DNA from: Mesorhizobium loti
Lineage (GTDB): Bacteria; Pseudomonadota; Alphaproteobacteria; Rhizobiales; Rhizobiaceae
Direction of reading: 5' to 3'
Assembly: GCF_003148495.1 (NCBI RefSeq)
Contig: NZ_QGGH01000001.1
Location: 1 to 52,886 of the forward strand
Length of the DNA: 52,886 nt
Shown here: positions 25,532-33,388 of the stretch, one piece after another
Layout: each line of letters opens with the position of its first letter
Numbering within the stretch: the stretch's first letter is position 1
Translations under genes and position numbers: made by a program
The notes under the pieces: model-generated
The model's database searches: none
Seen by the model: the letters and a program-made list of their open reading frames with translations, nothing else
What the model was told of the DNA's origin: nothing

Positions 25532-26313
25532 TGGTCTTGGGCTCCAGGCATCCGGCAAGCATGCTCGCGATCGTGCGCCGCTACGAGGCGGCCGGCTTTC
25601 GCGCCTGGCCGGCAGCCGCTGTCCACTATGACGGCACCTGGGTGGTGCGGCTGACCGCCGGCCATCCGGCCAAGCGGCTGAACTCGGTCAACCCGCTCGA
25701 TCCCGGCGACACCCAGCACATTGCCGACCGTATCGGCCGGGCCAGCCGCCGTTTCGACGCCTATGGCCGACCGCTGACGTTTCGCATGTCGCCACTGTCG
25801 GGTCCGGATCTCGCCAGCCATCTCGACCGCGAGGGCTGGAGCCGGTTCGACGAGTCGCTGGTCATGCGGCTGCCGCTGGCCGACGCGCAACTCGACGCCG
25901 CCATGGACCAGATTCCGCTGAAGGACATCAGCCGCTTCATCGGCGCGTCGCTCAAAGTCAGCGGTTCGGATGTTTCGCTGCGGCCCGGCCTGTCGGAGAT
26001 CATCGGCGCCATCCAGCCCGAGGCCGGACTGTTCGCGCTCGAAGATGGCGCCGATGCGTTGGCAACGCTGATCTGCGTGCATGACGGCGATCTTGCCGGC
26101 CTGTTCGAGGTCGCCACCGACAAGTCGGCGCGCAACAAGGGCCATGGCCGCAACCTGATCCTGTCGGCGCTGAAATGGGCGCGGCTGCGTGGCGCGCGGG
26201 AGGCCTGGCTGCAGGTCGAGGCCGGCAATGTGCCGGCGCTGGCGCTCTACCATTCGCTCGGCTTCGACGAAGTCTATCGCTACCACTACCGCAGGCCGCC
26301 CGGTCATGAATGA
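25531..26313 (+). CDS. GNAT family N-acetyltransferase
   Basis: A 260-residue protein with a GNAT domain in the C-terminal 110 residues: LAGLFEVATDKSARNKGHGRNLILSALKWARLRG (the Q/RxxGxG/A acetyl-CoA loop is near RNKGHG), then EAWLQVEAGNVPALALYHSLGFDEVYRYHYR, the usual fold end. The N-terminal half is variable and may select substrate. The start overlaps the argJ stop by one base. The arrangement argJ-GNAT-mutT recurs in rhizobia, but the acetylated substrate is not known. Confidence 0.9.
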   Translation: MVLGSRHPASMLAIVRRYEAAGFRAWPAAAVHYDGTWVVRLTAGHPAKRLNSVNPLDPGDTQHIADRIGRASRRFDAYGRPLTFRMSPLSGPDLASHLDREGWSRFDESLVMRLPLADAQLDAAMDQIPLKDISRFIGASLKVSGSDVSLRPGLSEIIGAIQPEAGLFALEDGADALATLICVHDGDLAGLFEVATDKSARNKGHGRNLILSALKWARLRGAREAWLQVEAGNVPALALYHSLGFDEVYRYHYRRPPGHE

Positions 26314-26322
26314 AGTAATGGC

Positions 26323-26745
26323 ATGAGTGAGGTGACGATCGCCGGCAAGCGTCTGCTCCTGGTCGCCGCCTGCGCGCTGGTCGATGCCGACGGCCGGGTG
26401 CTTTTGGCGCAGCGGCCAGAGGGCAAGCAACTTGCCGGGCTGTGGGAATTTCCCGGCGGCAAGGTCGAACCCGGCGAGACGCCCGAACAATGCATCATTC
26501 GCGAGTTGCACGAGGAAATCGGCATCGAAACCGATATCCCGTGCCTGGCGCCGCTCACCTTCGCCAGTCATTCCTACGACGATTTCCACCTGCTGATGCC
26601 GCTGTTCATCTGCCGCCGTTTCCGCGGCATCGCCCAACCCAGGGAAGGCCAGGCGCTGAAATGGGTGCGGCCAAAGCAGATGCGCGACTATCCGATGCCG
26701 CCGGCCGACGCGCCGCTGATCCCCTTCCTCATCGATCTTCTTTGA
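26323..26745 (+). CDS. mutT: 8-oxo-dGTP diphosphatase MutT-like Nudix hydrolase
   Basis: A 140-residue Nudix hydrolase that removes 8-oxo-dGTP and related oxidised nucleotides. The Nudix box spans residues 45-67 (GGKVEPGETPEQ to REL-EEIGI) with all catalytic glutamates, and the lead WEFPGGK and final LKWVRPKQMRDYPMPPAD are MutT-type. It follows the GNAT gene by 9 bp, the last member of the argJ unit. A minor alternative is a general NTP pyrophosphohydrolase. Confidence 0.92.
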   Translation: MSEVTIAGKRLLLVAACALVDADGRVLLAQRPEGKQLAGLWEFPGGKVEPGETPEQCIIRELHEEIGIETDIPCLAPLTFASHSYDDFHLLMPLFICRRFRGIAQPREGQALKWVRPKQMRDYPMPPADAPLIPFLIDLL

Positions 26746-26876
26746 GGGCTTCTCGCCCGGCCGCTTCCTGGCCGAGGCGTTGTATCAGCCAGCGTTAATG
26801 GAAGATTTATCTCATCATGAAAAATTGAAGCATCGCCGTTCGCGGCCGCGCCGCCGATTCGCTGGGGAGCGATAGC

Positions 26877-27194
26877 ATGAGCCTAGACAAGGATTGGGAC
26901 TCGATCCGGCCCGAGCGCAGCTTTCGCGCCGCCGACGCAGGCATGGGCATATTGCGCATCACGCTGCTGTTCGGTTCGGCCGCGGTGGCGCTGGCGCTGA
27001 TCGCAACCCCTTTCCTCGACAGCCAGACACGATCGCTGTCGGCCCGCGATGATCTTGCCGGCGGGCTCGACATGACGGCCACCGGCTCGGTCAGCCATCG
27101 CGAAACCTACACGCTGCGCCGCAGCGTGCTGCAGCCGCAGCCCAGTTCGGTCTGCATCATCCGGTCCAATGGCAGAAGCAGCGGCGACTGCTGA
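26877..27194 (+). CDS. Small single-pass membrane protein of unknown function
   Basis: A 105-residue protein with one hydrophobic segment, about residues 24-46 (ILRITLLFGSAAVALALIATPF), an N-terminal cytosolic leader with MSLDKDWDSIRPERSFRAAD, and an exported tail ending CIIRSNGRSSGDC with two cysteines. It lies directly upstream of the Flp pilin gene. I do not recognise a domain. The start at 26877 has GGGGAGCGATAGC before it, a good ribosome binding site. A role in pilus or envelope is only suggested by position. Confidence 0.75.
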   Translation: MSLDKDWDSIRPERSFRAADAGMGILRITLLFGSAAVALALIATPFLDSQTRSLSARDDLAGGLDMTATGSVSHRETYTLRRSVLQPQPSSVCIIRSNGRSSGDC

Positions 27195-27236
27195 CATGGT
27201 TAAGAGTTTTCGGCAAGGCGGCGGTTTCACCGCCTG

Positions 27237-27265
27237 TTAAGCCTTTGCCGTTAACCTTTCTTAAC
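27237..27265 (+). promoter_or_regulatory. TTAA-rich, CtrA-like site upstream of the pilin gene
   Basis: TTAA motifs occur at 27237, 27251 and 27261, the last pair as TTAA-N6-TTAAC. The CtrA consensus in alphaproteobacteria is TTAA-N7-TTAAC, so spacing is one short. Flp pilin genes are CtrA targets in Caulobacter. A GGCGGT-TTC-ACCGCC hairpin lies just before. The call is tentative. Confidence 0.4.
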
Positions 27266-27303
27266 GGATCGGCGGTAATCTCCTGGCGAGAGGGGTCGAG
27301 GTC

Positions 27304-27489
27304 ATGAAAGCAGTGCTGCTGGGTTTTCTGAAGGACGAGACCGGCGCGACAGCCATCGAATATGGACTGATCGCGACCTTGGTGGCGCTGGGGATCATCA
27401 CCGGAGTTGGTCAGTTCGCCGACTCGCTTACCTGGCTGTTCAGCGACAACAACAGCAAGCTTGCGAACGCTTTCGCACCCTCACCCTGA
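27304..27489 (+). CDS. Flp/Fap-type IVb pilin
   Basis: A 61-residue prepilin of the Flp type, the subunit of Tad adhesion pili. The cleavage motif is DETGATAIEYGLIA: processing would occur after Gly14, leaving the conserved Glu19-Tyr20 of the Flp motif at positions 5-6 of the mature chain, followed by a hydrophobic helix to about residue 40. It is solitary here; no cpa/tad assembly genes are in the window, so it must rely on those elsewhere. Confidence 0.93.
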   Translation: MKAVLLGFLKDETGATAIEYGLIATLVALGIITGVGQFADSLTWLFSDNNSKLANAFAPSP

Positions 27490-27517
27490 TCCAACCTTTC
27501 CGCGCTTGCGGGCAGGA

Positions 27518-28381
27518 TCAACGCCCGTCGGGCGCCTCCAGGATTGCCTTCAGCGAGACCTTGGCCGAACCCGGTTTCAGCGGCTTTTGCTGCGATGCGT
27601 CAGGCGCCCAACCAGACATCCAGACGATCGAGAAACTTGCCCTCACACGGCCGTCAGGGTCGGAAAACCGCTCGGCGTAGATTTCCGCCGCGCGGGCAAA
27701 CAGCTTGCGTGAGCCCGGCCGCCGGCTGCGATCGGTGAGCGCACTGGTCTCGCCCATGGCCCGCAGATCCGCCATCAGGTTAAACAGGCTGGCATAGCGC
27801 ACCGTCACCGTCTCGACGTCGGCGACCGGCAGAGCGAGACCGGCGCGCTGCAGGAGCGCACCGGCGTCGCGCACGTCGGTGAACGGGGTGACACGCGGGC
27901 TGGCGCCGCCGTAAAGCTCGGTCTCGGCCGCAAGCAGGCTTTCGCGCAGCTCAAAAAGCGTGCCGGCGCCGGCAAAGGCGCCGAGGAAAAGCCCATCCGG
28001 CCGCAACGCGCGGCGGATCTGGATCAGCATGCCGGGAATGTCGTTCATCGCCTGCAGCGACAGAAGCGAGACCACCAGATCGAGGCTCTCCGGCTCGAAC
28101 GGCACGGTTTCCAGCGGAGCGATCAAGCCGGCGCCGCCGCCGCTCAGGAAAGCCGTATCCGTTTCGACGCGGACAATGTCGGCGACCTTGCCGCTTTCGG
28201 CGAGCATTTCGGCTGCCGCCGGGGTCTGGCAAAACAGCACAGCCGCCTTGCCGAACCGGCGCTCGACGGCGCCCAGCCGGTCGGCAAGATCCTCGGCCGT
28301 ACGGCGCATGAGGAAGTCCGCGCCGTCAACCGGATGGGTGAGCGCGCGCCGCTTGTGCGCCAGCCACAGAGAGGTATCCAT
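27518..28381 (-). CDS. SAM-dependent methyltransferase (BioC/NDUFAF5-like)
   Basis: A 287-residue class I methyltransferase. The N-terminus MDTSLWLAHKRRALTHPVDGADFLMRRTAEDLADRL matches the alphaproteobacterial homologues of NDUFAF5, the complex I assembly factor. The methyl donor region is less canonical than BioC; LDLVVSLLSLQAMNDIPG serves as motif IV and LRPDGLFLGAFAGAGTLFELRESL as the post-motif. ATG at 28381. It is divergent from comF. A link to complex I assembly rests on homology only. Confidence 0.82.
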   Translation of the reverse strand: MDTSLWLAHKRRALTHPVDGADFLMRRTAEDLADRLGAVERRFGKAAVLFCQTPAAAEMLAESGKVADIVRVETDTAFLSGGGAGLIAPLETVPFEPESLDLVVSLLSLQAMNDIPGMLIQIRRALRPDGLFLGAFAGAGTLFELRESLLAAETELYGGASPRVTPFTDVRDAGALLQRAGLALPVADVETVTVRYASLFNLMADLRAMGETSALTDRSRRPGSRKLFARAAEIYAERFSDPDGRVRASFSIVWMSGWAPDASQQKPLKPGSAKVSLKAILEAPDGR

Positions 28382-28458
28382 TATCGGCTGCAACGGGCGG
28401 ATCCTTGTTTGTCCACGCCCTGATATAGTTGGTATACTTGGCACGGAGAACCAACCAC

Positions 28459-29259
28459 GTGGCCGATCCGATGTCCAAGATCAAGCCCGGCGAGATCAAG
28501 CGCTTCGCCCGATCGGCCCTCGGCTGGCCGGCGCGCATCCTGTTTCCGCCGGTCTGCGCTGGTTGCCGCCGGCATGTCTCGCAGCCCGGCGTGCTGTGCG
28601 GCGCCTGCTGGCCGAAGCTCAGGCTGCTGGAACGGCCATGGTGCCCGGTGATGGGCACGCCGTTCACCCACCATATGGGCGAAGGCTTTCTGTCGGCCGA
28701 GGCAATTGCCGATCCGCCGCCTTTCGAGCGGGCGCGGGCTGCGGTCGCCTATTCCGGAGTCGCCCGCCAGATGGTGCAAGGGCTGAAATACCAGGACCGC
28801 ACGGATCTCGCGCCGTGGATGGCGCGCTGGATGGTGCGCGCGGGTGCCGATCTCATCGCCGAAGCGGATGTGGTGGTGCCGGTGCCCCTGCACTGGCGAC
28901 GTTTCTTCAGGCGACGGTTCAACCAATCGGCGGAACTGGCGAGGGCAGTGTCGGTGCTCAGCGACTTGCCCTTCGCACCCTCGGCGGTGCGGCGTGTGAA
29001 ACTCACCCGCCAGCAGGTTGGGCTGGAGCGGCAGGAGCGCGAGGAGAATGTGCGGGCCGCCTTTCGAGTGCCCGCCGAGTCGGAAATCGAGATTGCCGGC
29101 CGCAGGGTGCTGCTGATCGACGATGTCTACACCACCGGCGCCACGGTGCGTTCCGCCACCAAGGCACTGAAAAGGGGAGGTGCGGCCGCCGTCGACGTGC
29201 TGACCTTTGCCCGTGTGTTGCCGGGGGACTTCCGGGCGGACGAGTCCGCGACTATATAA
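28459..29259 (+). CDS. ComF family phosphoribosyltransferase-like protein
   Basis: A 266-residue protein with an N-terminal zinc-finger-like pair of CxxC motifs (PPVCAGCRRH and CGACW) and a C-terminal type I phosphoribosyltransferase domain with the PRPP loop VLLIDDVYTTGATV. Related ComF proteins help DNA uptake in some bacteria, while rhizobial copies have unknown role. I chose GTG 28459, with GGAG 10 bases upstream; ATG at 28471 (MSKIKPGE) is equally plausible. It leads an operon comF-grxC-nitrilase-DUF1178. Confidence 0.87.
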   Translation: MADPMSKIKPGEIKRFARSALGWPARILFPPVCAGCRRHVSQPGVLCGACWPKLRLLERPWCPVMGTPFTHHMGEGFLSAEAIADPPPFERARAAVAYSGVARQMVQGLKYQDRTDLAPWMARWMVRAGADLIAEADVVVPVPLHWRRFFRRRFNQSAELARAVSVLSDLPFAPSAVRRVKLTRQQVGLERQEREENVRAAFRVPAESEIEIAGRRVLLIDDVYTTGATVRSATKALKRGGAAAVDVLTFARVLPGDFRADESATI

Positions 29260-29286
29260 GTCGGCAACGAACAGCGGAAATTCGTC

Positions 29287-29556
29287 ATGGCCGATGTCAC
29301 CATCTACACCCGCATGATGTGCGGCTACTGCACGGCAGCCAAGCGGCTGCTTGAGCGCAAGGGCGTCGCCTTTACCGAGCACGATGCCTCCTTCTCGCCG
29401 GAACTGCGCCAGGAAATGATTTCCCGCGCCCACGGCCGCTCGACTTTTCCGCAGATTTTCATCGGCGATACGCATGTCGGCGGCTGCGACGACCTGCACG
29501 AGCTGGAGGCCGAAGGCCGGCTGGACAAACTGCTCGCCAACGGCGCGACGATTTGA
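29287..29556 (+). CDS. grxC: Glutaredoxin 3
   Basis: An 89-residue dithiol glutaredoxin with the active site MCGYC (Cys12, Cys15) at the end of the first strand, a TFPQIFIGDTHVGGCDDL segment holding the cis-proline and glutathione-binding GG, and standard length. It reduces protein and glutathione mixed disulfides. It is the second gene of the comF operon. Confidence 0.95.
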   Translation: MADVTIYTRMMCGYCTAAKRLLERKGVAFTEHDASFSPELRQEMISRAHGRSTFPQIFIGDTHVGGCDDLHELEAEGRLDKLLANGATI

Positions 29557-29566
29557 GGATATGACA

Positions 29567-30433
29567 ATGGGTGTTTTCAAGGCGGCTGCGATCCAGATGC
29601 GTTCGGGCGAGAGCCCCGAGCGCAACGCGGTCGATCTCGAACGGCTGGTGCGCGAAGCCGCAAGCCAGGGCGCGACCTATATCCAGACGCCGGAAATGAC
29701 CGGCGCACTGATCCGCGACAAGCAAGCGCGCGCTGCCTCCTTCACCTCCGAGGACAAGGACATCATCGTCTCGACCGCGCGCAAGCTGGCCAAGGAGCTC
29801 GGCGTTTTCCTGCATATCGGCTCGACCGCCATCCTGCGCGCCGACGGCAAGCTCGCCAACCGGGCGCTGCTGTTCGGCCCGGACGGCGCTACGCTCGCCA
29901 CCTACGACAAGATCCACATGTTCGACGTCGATCTCGATAATGGCGAGTCGTGGCGTGAATCCGCCGCCTATGAACCGGGCGCCGAGGCCGTCGTCACCGA
30001 GATCGAGGGTGCAAAGCTTGGCTTCGCCGTTTGCTACGATCTGCGCTTTCCGCAACTGTTCCGCGCCGAAGCACTGGCCGGCGCAGATCTGCTTTCGGTG
30101 CCGGCCGCCTTCACCCGCCAGACGGGCGAGGCGCACTGGCACGTGCTGCTCAGGGCGCGCGCCATCGAGAACGGCGCCTATGTCGTCGCCGCCGCGCAAG
30201 GCGGCCTGCATGAGGACGGCCGCGAGACCTACGGTCATTCGCTGATCGTCGATCCGTGGGGCCGTATCATCGCGGAAGCCGCGCATGACGAGCCGGCGGT
30301 GATCGTCGCCGAGATCGACTCGGCGCAGTCGCTTGCCGCGCGCAAGAAGATTCCAAACCTCAAAAATGCGCGAGATTTTGCCGTCAATGCCGGCTTGGGC
30401 GAGGCGCCGCGGCTCAGGGGTGCAGCCTCTTGA
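29567..30433 (+). CDS. Carbon-nitrogen hydrolase (Nit2/omega-amidase-like)
   Basis: A 288-residue nitrilase-superfamily amidase. The catalytic triad is Glu43 (TPEMT), Lys115 (YDKIHMFDVD) and Cys156 (AVCYDLRFP). The closest families hydrolyse deaminated glutathione or alpha-ketoglutaramate, which fits its place next to grxC. GAGG lies 8 bases before ATG 29567, favouring it over ATG 29561. Its stop overlaps the TTG start of the DUF1178 gene. Confidence 0.9.
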   Translation: MGVFKAAAIQMRSGESPERNAVDLERLVREAASQGATYIQTPEMTGALIRDKQARAASFTSEDKDIIVSTARKLAKELGVFLHIGSTAILRADGKLANRALLFGPDGATLATYDKIHMFDVDLDNGESWRESAAYEPGAEAVVTEIEGAKLGFAVCYDLRFPQLFRAEALAGADLLSVPAAFTRQTGEAHWHVLLRARAIENGAYVVAAAQGGLHEDGRETYGHSLIVDPWGRIIAEAAHDEPAVIVAEIDSAQSLAARKKIPNLKNARDFAVNAGLGEAPRLRGAAS

Positions 30434-30855
30434 TCCGTTTTGCCCTGATCTGCGAGCACGAGCACGAATTCGAAGGCTGGTTCCGCAGCAATGACGATTT
30501 CGACACTCAGAAGAAGCGTGGCTTTGTCGACTGTCCGACCTGCGGCTCGCACAAGGTGCAGAAAGCGCTGATGGCGCCGGCGGTCTCCACGGCGCGCAAG
30601 CAGGAAACGATAGCGCTCGCCATGGGAGAGGCGCAGAAGCAGGCTTTGGCGCAGCTGAAGGCGATGGCCGAGAAGGTGCGCGAGAATGCCGACTATGTCG
30701 GCGACAAGTTCGCCGAGGAAGCGCGCAAGATCCATTTCGGCGAAACCGACCCGCGCGGCATCTATGGCGAGGCGACGCTGGAAGAGGCCAAGAGCCTGGC
30801 CGAGGACGGCGTCGAGTTCATGCCGATCCCGGTGTTCCCGGACGACCGCAATTGA
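30430..30855 (+). CDS. DUF1178 family protein
   Basis: A 141-residue protein starting MIRFALICEHEHEFEGWF, with DCPTCGSHKVQKALMAP holding a CxxC and a C-terminal helical region ending in FMPIPVFPDDRN. This is the DUF1178 family, restricted to proteobacteria and usually next to nitrilase/grxC; function unknown, possibly zinc-binding. The start is a TTG at 30430 that overlaps the nitrilase TGA stop (TTGA), so translation is coupled. The family N-terminus confirms this start. Confidence 0.9.
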   Translation: MIRFALICEHEHEFEGWFRSNDDFDTQKKRGFVDCPTCGSHKVQKALMAPAVSTARKQETIALAMGEAQKQALAQLKAMAEKVRENADYVGDKFAEEARKIHFGETDPRGIYGEATLEEAKSLAEDGVEFMPIPVFPDDRN

Positions 30856-30859
30856 CCGG

Positions 30860-31360
30860 CTAGCTCACGCTGCCGATCAATTTCTCAAGCAGCCGAGCGA
30901 GCGTTTCTCGTTCGGCCTGCGTCAGGCTGGAAAGAACCTCGTGTTCGTTGGCCACATGGGCGCTAACAGCCTCGTCAATTAGCGTCAGGCCCTTTTCAGT
31001 CAGCCTCACGACAATGCCGCGACGATCGTTGGGGTGCGGCCCGCGCAGGATCAATCCGGACGTTTCCAGCCGGTCGAGCCTGTTGGTCATGGCGCCTGAG
31101 GTCACCATCGTCGCCTCATAGAGCGCGGTCGGCGTCAGCGCATAGGGTGAACCCGAGCGGCGCAGCGTCGCCAGAACATCGAACTCTCCCGACTGCAATC
31201 CATAGCGGGCAAACAACGGCGCCAGGCGCTCGCGGGCGATCAGCGAGGAGGCCTCGTTCAGCCGCCCGAGCACGGCCATCGGCGAGACGTCCAGATCGGG
31301 CCGCTCCCGCTTCCATTGCTCGATCGCTCTTGCTGCTCTATCCAACTGTCTCATCATCAT
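30860..31360 (-). CDS. MarR family transcriptional regulator
   Basis: About 166 residues with the MarR winged helix: LQSGEFDVLATLRRSG, then ALTPTALYEATMVTSGAMTNRLDRLETSGLI and the wing HPNDRRGIVVRLTEKG. The N-terminus IEQWKRERPDLDVSPMAVLGRL is characteristic of a subgroup. Start is uncertain: three tandem ATGs at 31360, 31357 and 31354 fit the family, while ATG 31387 has a better ribosome binding site (GAGG seven bases upstream) but would place an operator inside the coding region. It is divergent from an EamA exporter, its probable target. Confidence 0.9.
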   Translation of the reverse strand: MMMRQLDRAARAIEQWKRERPDLDVSPMAVLGRLNEASSLIARERLAPLFARYGLQSGEFDVLATLRRSGSPYALTPTALYEATMVTSGAMTNRLDRLETSGLILRGPHPNDRRGIVVRLTEKGLTLIDEAVSAHVANEHEVLSSLTQAERETLARLLEKLIGSVS

Positions 31361-31362
31361 AT

Positions 31363-31403
31363 ATCTTGACGTTAAGAATCTTTCCATTATCTTACCTCAA
31401 GAT
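31363..31403. promoter_or_regulatory. Twin MarR-type operators between marR and the exporter gene
   Basis: TCTTGACGTTAAGA (31364-31377) is a near-perfect palindrome (one mismatched pair), and ATCTTACCTCAAGAT (31389-31403) is a second with matching ATCTT/AAGAT ends. Their centres are about 25 bp apart, near two and a half helical turns. The half-site resembles many MarR/OhrR sites. They lie between the divergent MarR and EamA genes, which suggests joint repression. Confidence 0.65.
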
Positions 31404-31441
31404 ACAATGCCGGCCAAGGGCCGCGGCGACAGGGTTCGATC

Positions 31442-32356
31442 ATGAAATTTCTCTGGGATTCGGCGCTCGGCCTGCTGGTCGTCACCGGCGGCCTGCTCGG
31501 CCTGACACTGCCGTTCGGCAAGCTCGCCACGGCTGCCGGCGTGCCGGCCATGGTCTGGGCCTTCGTCATCTCGCTTGGCGCCGGCGGCGTCTTGCTGTGC
31601 GTGCTCTTGGCTCGCGGTCAGCGCGTCCGGCTCACCGCGCACAAATTGCGCTATTTCTTCGTCACCGCGGCGGTGTCCTATGCCGTCCCCAATCTGCTGA
31701 TGTTCTCGGCCATCCCGCATCTGGGCGCCGGCTACACCGGCATCATGTTCACGCTGTCGCCTGTCATCACGCTGGTGTTCTCGATCCTGTTGCGTGTCCG
31801 GCGCCCCAACATGCTGGGTATTGTCGGCATCGCCGTCGGCTTTGTCGGCGCCGTCATGGTGGCGGTGACGCGCGGCGAGGCCGGCCAGCCGGCCGATCTG
31901 TTCTGGGTGGTGATGGGGCTGCTCATCCCGGTCAGCCTTGCCGCCGGCAACATTTACCGCACGGTCGACTGGCCGGAAGGCACCGGCCCGATCGAGCTTG
32001 CCGTCGGCAGCCATTTGGCGTCGGCGGCGATGCTGCTTGTCGGCATTCTCGCCCTGTTCGGCGTCAAGGCCTTCGCTTCACTCGGCGGCGTGCCGCTGGT
32101 CGTCGTCGCGCAGGTTGCGTCGGCATCGGCGATGTTCGCCTTCTTCTTCCGGCTGCAGGCGGTTGGCGGCCCGGTCTATCTCAGCCAGATCGGCTATGTG
32201 GCGGCGGCCGTCGGCCTGTTTGCCGGCACGATCTTCCTTGGCGAGCACTATCAGCTGCTGACCTGGGCAGGCGCGGTCATCATCACCGCTGGCGTGTTCA
32301 TCACCACCATGGCGCAAAGTCAGCCCAGCAGGAAGGCGCAAAGCCAGGCGGCGTGA
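31442..32356 (+). CDS. EamA-family (DMT superfamily) transporter
   Basis: A 304-residue protein with ten transmembrane segments in two EamA repeats; the second includes QAVGGPVYLSQIGYVAAAVGL and FAGTIFLGEHYQLLTWAGAVIITAGVF, typical of the family. The substrate is unknown. It is divergent from a MarR regulator and two palindromic operators lie between them, so it is probably an inducible exporter. It is not closely similar to the EamA protein at 3.8 kb. Confidence 0.9.
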   Translation: MKFLWDSALGLLVVTGGLLGLTLPFGKLATAAGVPAMVWAFVISLGAGGVLLCVLLARGQRVRLTAHKLRYFFVTAAVSYAVPNLLMFSAIPHLGAGYTGIMFTLSPVITLVFSILLRVRRPNMLGIVGIAVGFVGAVMVAVTRGEAGQPADLFWVVMGLLIPVSLAAGNIYRTVDWPEGTGPIELAVGSHLASAAMLLVGILALFGVKAFASLGGVPLVVVAQVASASAMFAFFFRLQAVGGPVYLSQIGYVAAAVGLFAGTIFLGEHYQLLTWAGAVIITAGVFITTMAQSQPSRKAQSQAA

Positions 32357-32517
32357 GCGCGCTTGCGCCTCAGCCGGCGCTGGTTTCGTTCTCTTCGCCA
32401 CCGGGGTCGCGGTCCGCAACGCCGACTTCTTGTTCACGCCGGCCATCGATCTGTCACGCTCCAGGGACGAGATCGTTTCACGGAAACGCCAAACCGCTCT
32501 AGTTTTTTTGTTTTGTC

Positions 32518-32585
32518 GCAATTCCCAAGGGAAAGCGCTATGCGCTTTTCCCGGGAAAACCGTGTCACACTTTTCCTGGAATTGC
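32518..32585. repeat. Palindromic repeat with a nested hairpin
   Basis: GCAATTCC (32518-32525) and GGAATTGC (32578-32585) form the ends of a 68-bp element. Inside is a second hairpin, GGGAAAGCGC..GCGCTTTTCCC (about 32530-32552), followed by GGGAAAACCGTGTCACAC. It is preceded by CTCTAGTTTTTTTGTTTTGTC. The layout is that of a rhizobial extragenic palindrome. It lies 14 bp before the start of the broken flavin reductase and may contribute its promoter or ribosome binding region. Confidence 0.55.
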
Positions 32586-32599
32586 TTTTGGAGCAAGCC

Positions 32600-33113
32600 A
32601 TGACCGAAGCAAAGGGTCCAGAGGGAACTCCTGTCGATGGCGCGGACTTTCGGGCCGCGATGCGGCTGATCGTCGGCAATGTCAGCGTCATCACCGCTGG
32701 CACCGGAGGATCGCTCAGGCCTGGTGGTCATTTCGGTCGTCTCGCTGTCGGCCGAACCGCCCAAGGTGATTGCCTGTGTCAACCGGTCGTCGTCGACCTG
32801 GCCGGTGATCGAACGTTACCGGCATTTCGGCGTCAACTCGCTTGGCCCCCAGCATCAAAGGGTGGCCGAGCGGTTCTCCGGTTTCGGCGGCATCAAGAGC
32901 AAGGACCGCTATGAGGGCGCCGAATGGATGACGCTCAAGACCGGAGCTTTGTTGCTTTCGGATGCGGTGGCCGCCCTCGACTGCAGCCTCGACGAGATGA
33001 TCGATCGCGGCACGCATTCGATCGTCATTGGCTCGGTCGAGGCCGTGCGCACCCACGATGCCGGCCAGGCGCTGATCTACTGGCGCGGCGGCTATCGGCC
33101 GCTCGACGCCTAA
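32600..33113 (+). pseudogene. Flavin reductase-like protein, frameshifted
   Basis: The sequence from ATG 32600 (MTEAKGPEGTPVDGADFRA, then MRLIVGNVSVITAGTG) is the N-terminus of an FMN-binding split-barrel flavin reductase. Near 32702-32706 the homology moves to the next frame (EDRSGLVVISVVSLSAEPP, VIACVNRSSSTWPVI) and continues to the stop at 33111-33113. The two frames together give about 171 codons, the usual family length. The change equals one extra base or two missing bases, at ACCGGAGGATCGC. Everything else is intact, so it is either a recent mutation or a sequencing error. Confidence 0.8.
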
Positions 33114-33216
33114 TGCATGTCGCCCAAAAGTGACCTCGGTTTTGGGAAAACGACATGCATAAAAACAAAGACCTAAAGCGCGTCGCCTGAATCCGTTCAA
33201 ACGCGACGCGCTTTAG
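33113..33216. repeat. Two tandem palindromes of the dispersed CATGTCG family
   Basis: ATGCATGTCG (33113-33122) pairs with CGACATGCAT (33151-33160), with inner CCCAAAA/TTTTGGG. It is followed by CTAAAGCGCGTCGC (33173-33186) and GCGACGCGCTTTAG (33203-33216), an exact 14-bp stem. The first base is the last of the flavin reductase stop codon. The first unit is shared with 8478-8550 and, in part, with 7187-7230. Confidence 0.7.
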
Positions 33217-33358
33217 GGTGTATTGATATTCAGGTGAGGCCGGCCTGCAAACGGTGGCTTCCTGCGCTTCCGGTGCTCACGGACCCGGATGTCCGCTCCG
33301 CTCCGGTTCTCGGAACCCACCGTTTTCGACTCGGCCTGACCTGAATCTCAACACACCC
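33216..33358. repeat. 143-bp MITE-like element with 26-bp terminal inverted repeats
   Basis: GGGTGTATTGATATTCAGGT (33216-33235, continuing to 33241) and the complement of 33333-33358 match at 23 of 26 positions. A nested stem, AAACGGTGG / CCACCGTTT, lies inside. The core (CTGCGCTTCCGGTGCTCACG, GGATGTCCGCTCCGCTCCGG) also occurs at 7118-7291. No coding potential and no obvious target duplication was seen. It fills the gap before ubiG's end. Confidence 0.65.
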
Positions 33359-33388
33359 AGGAGCTAATTCCAAGAGAAGTACGGTTGA

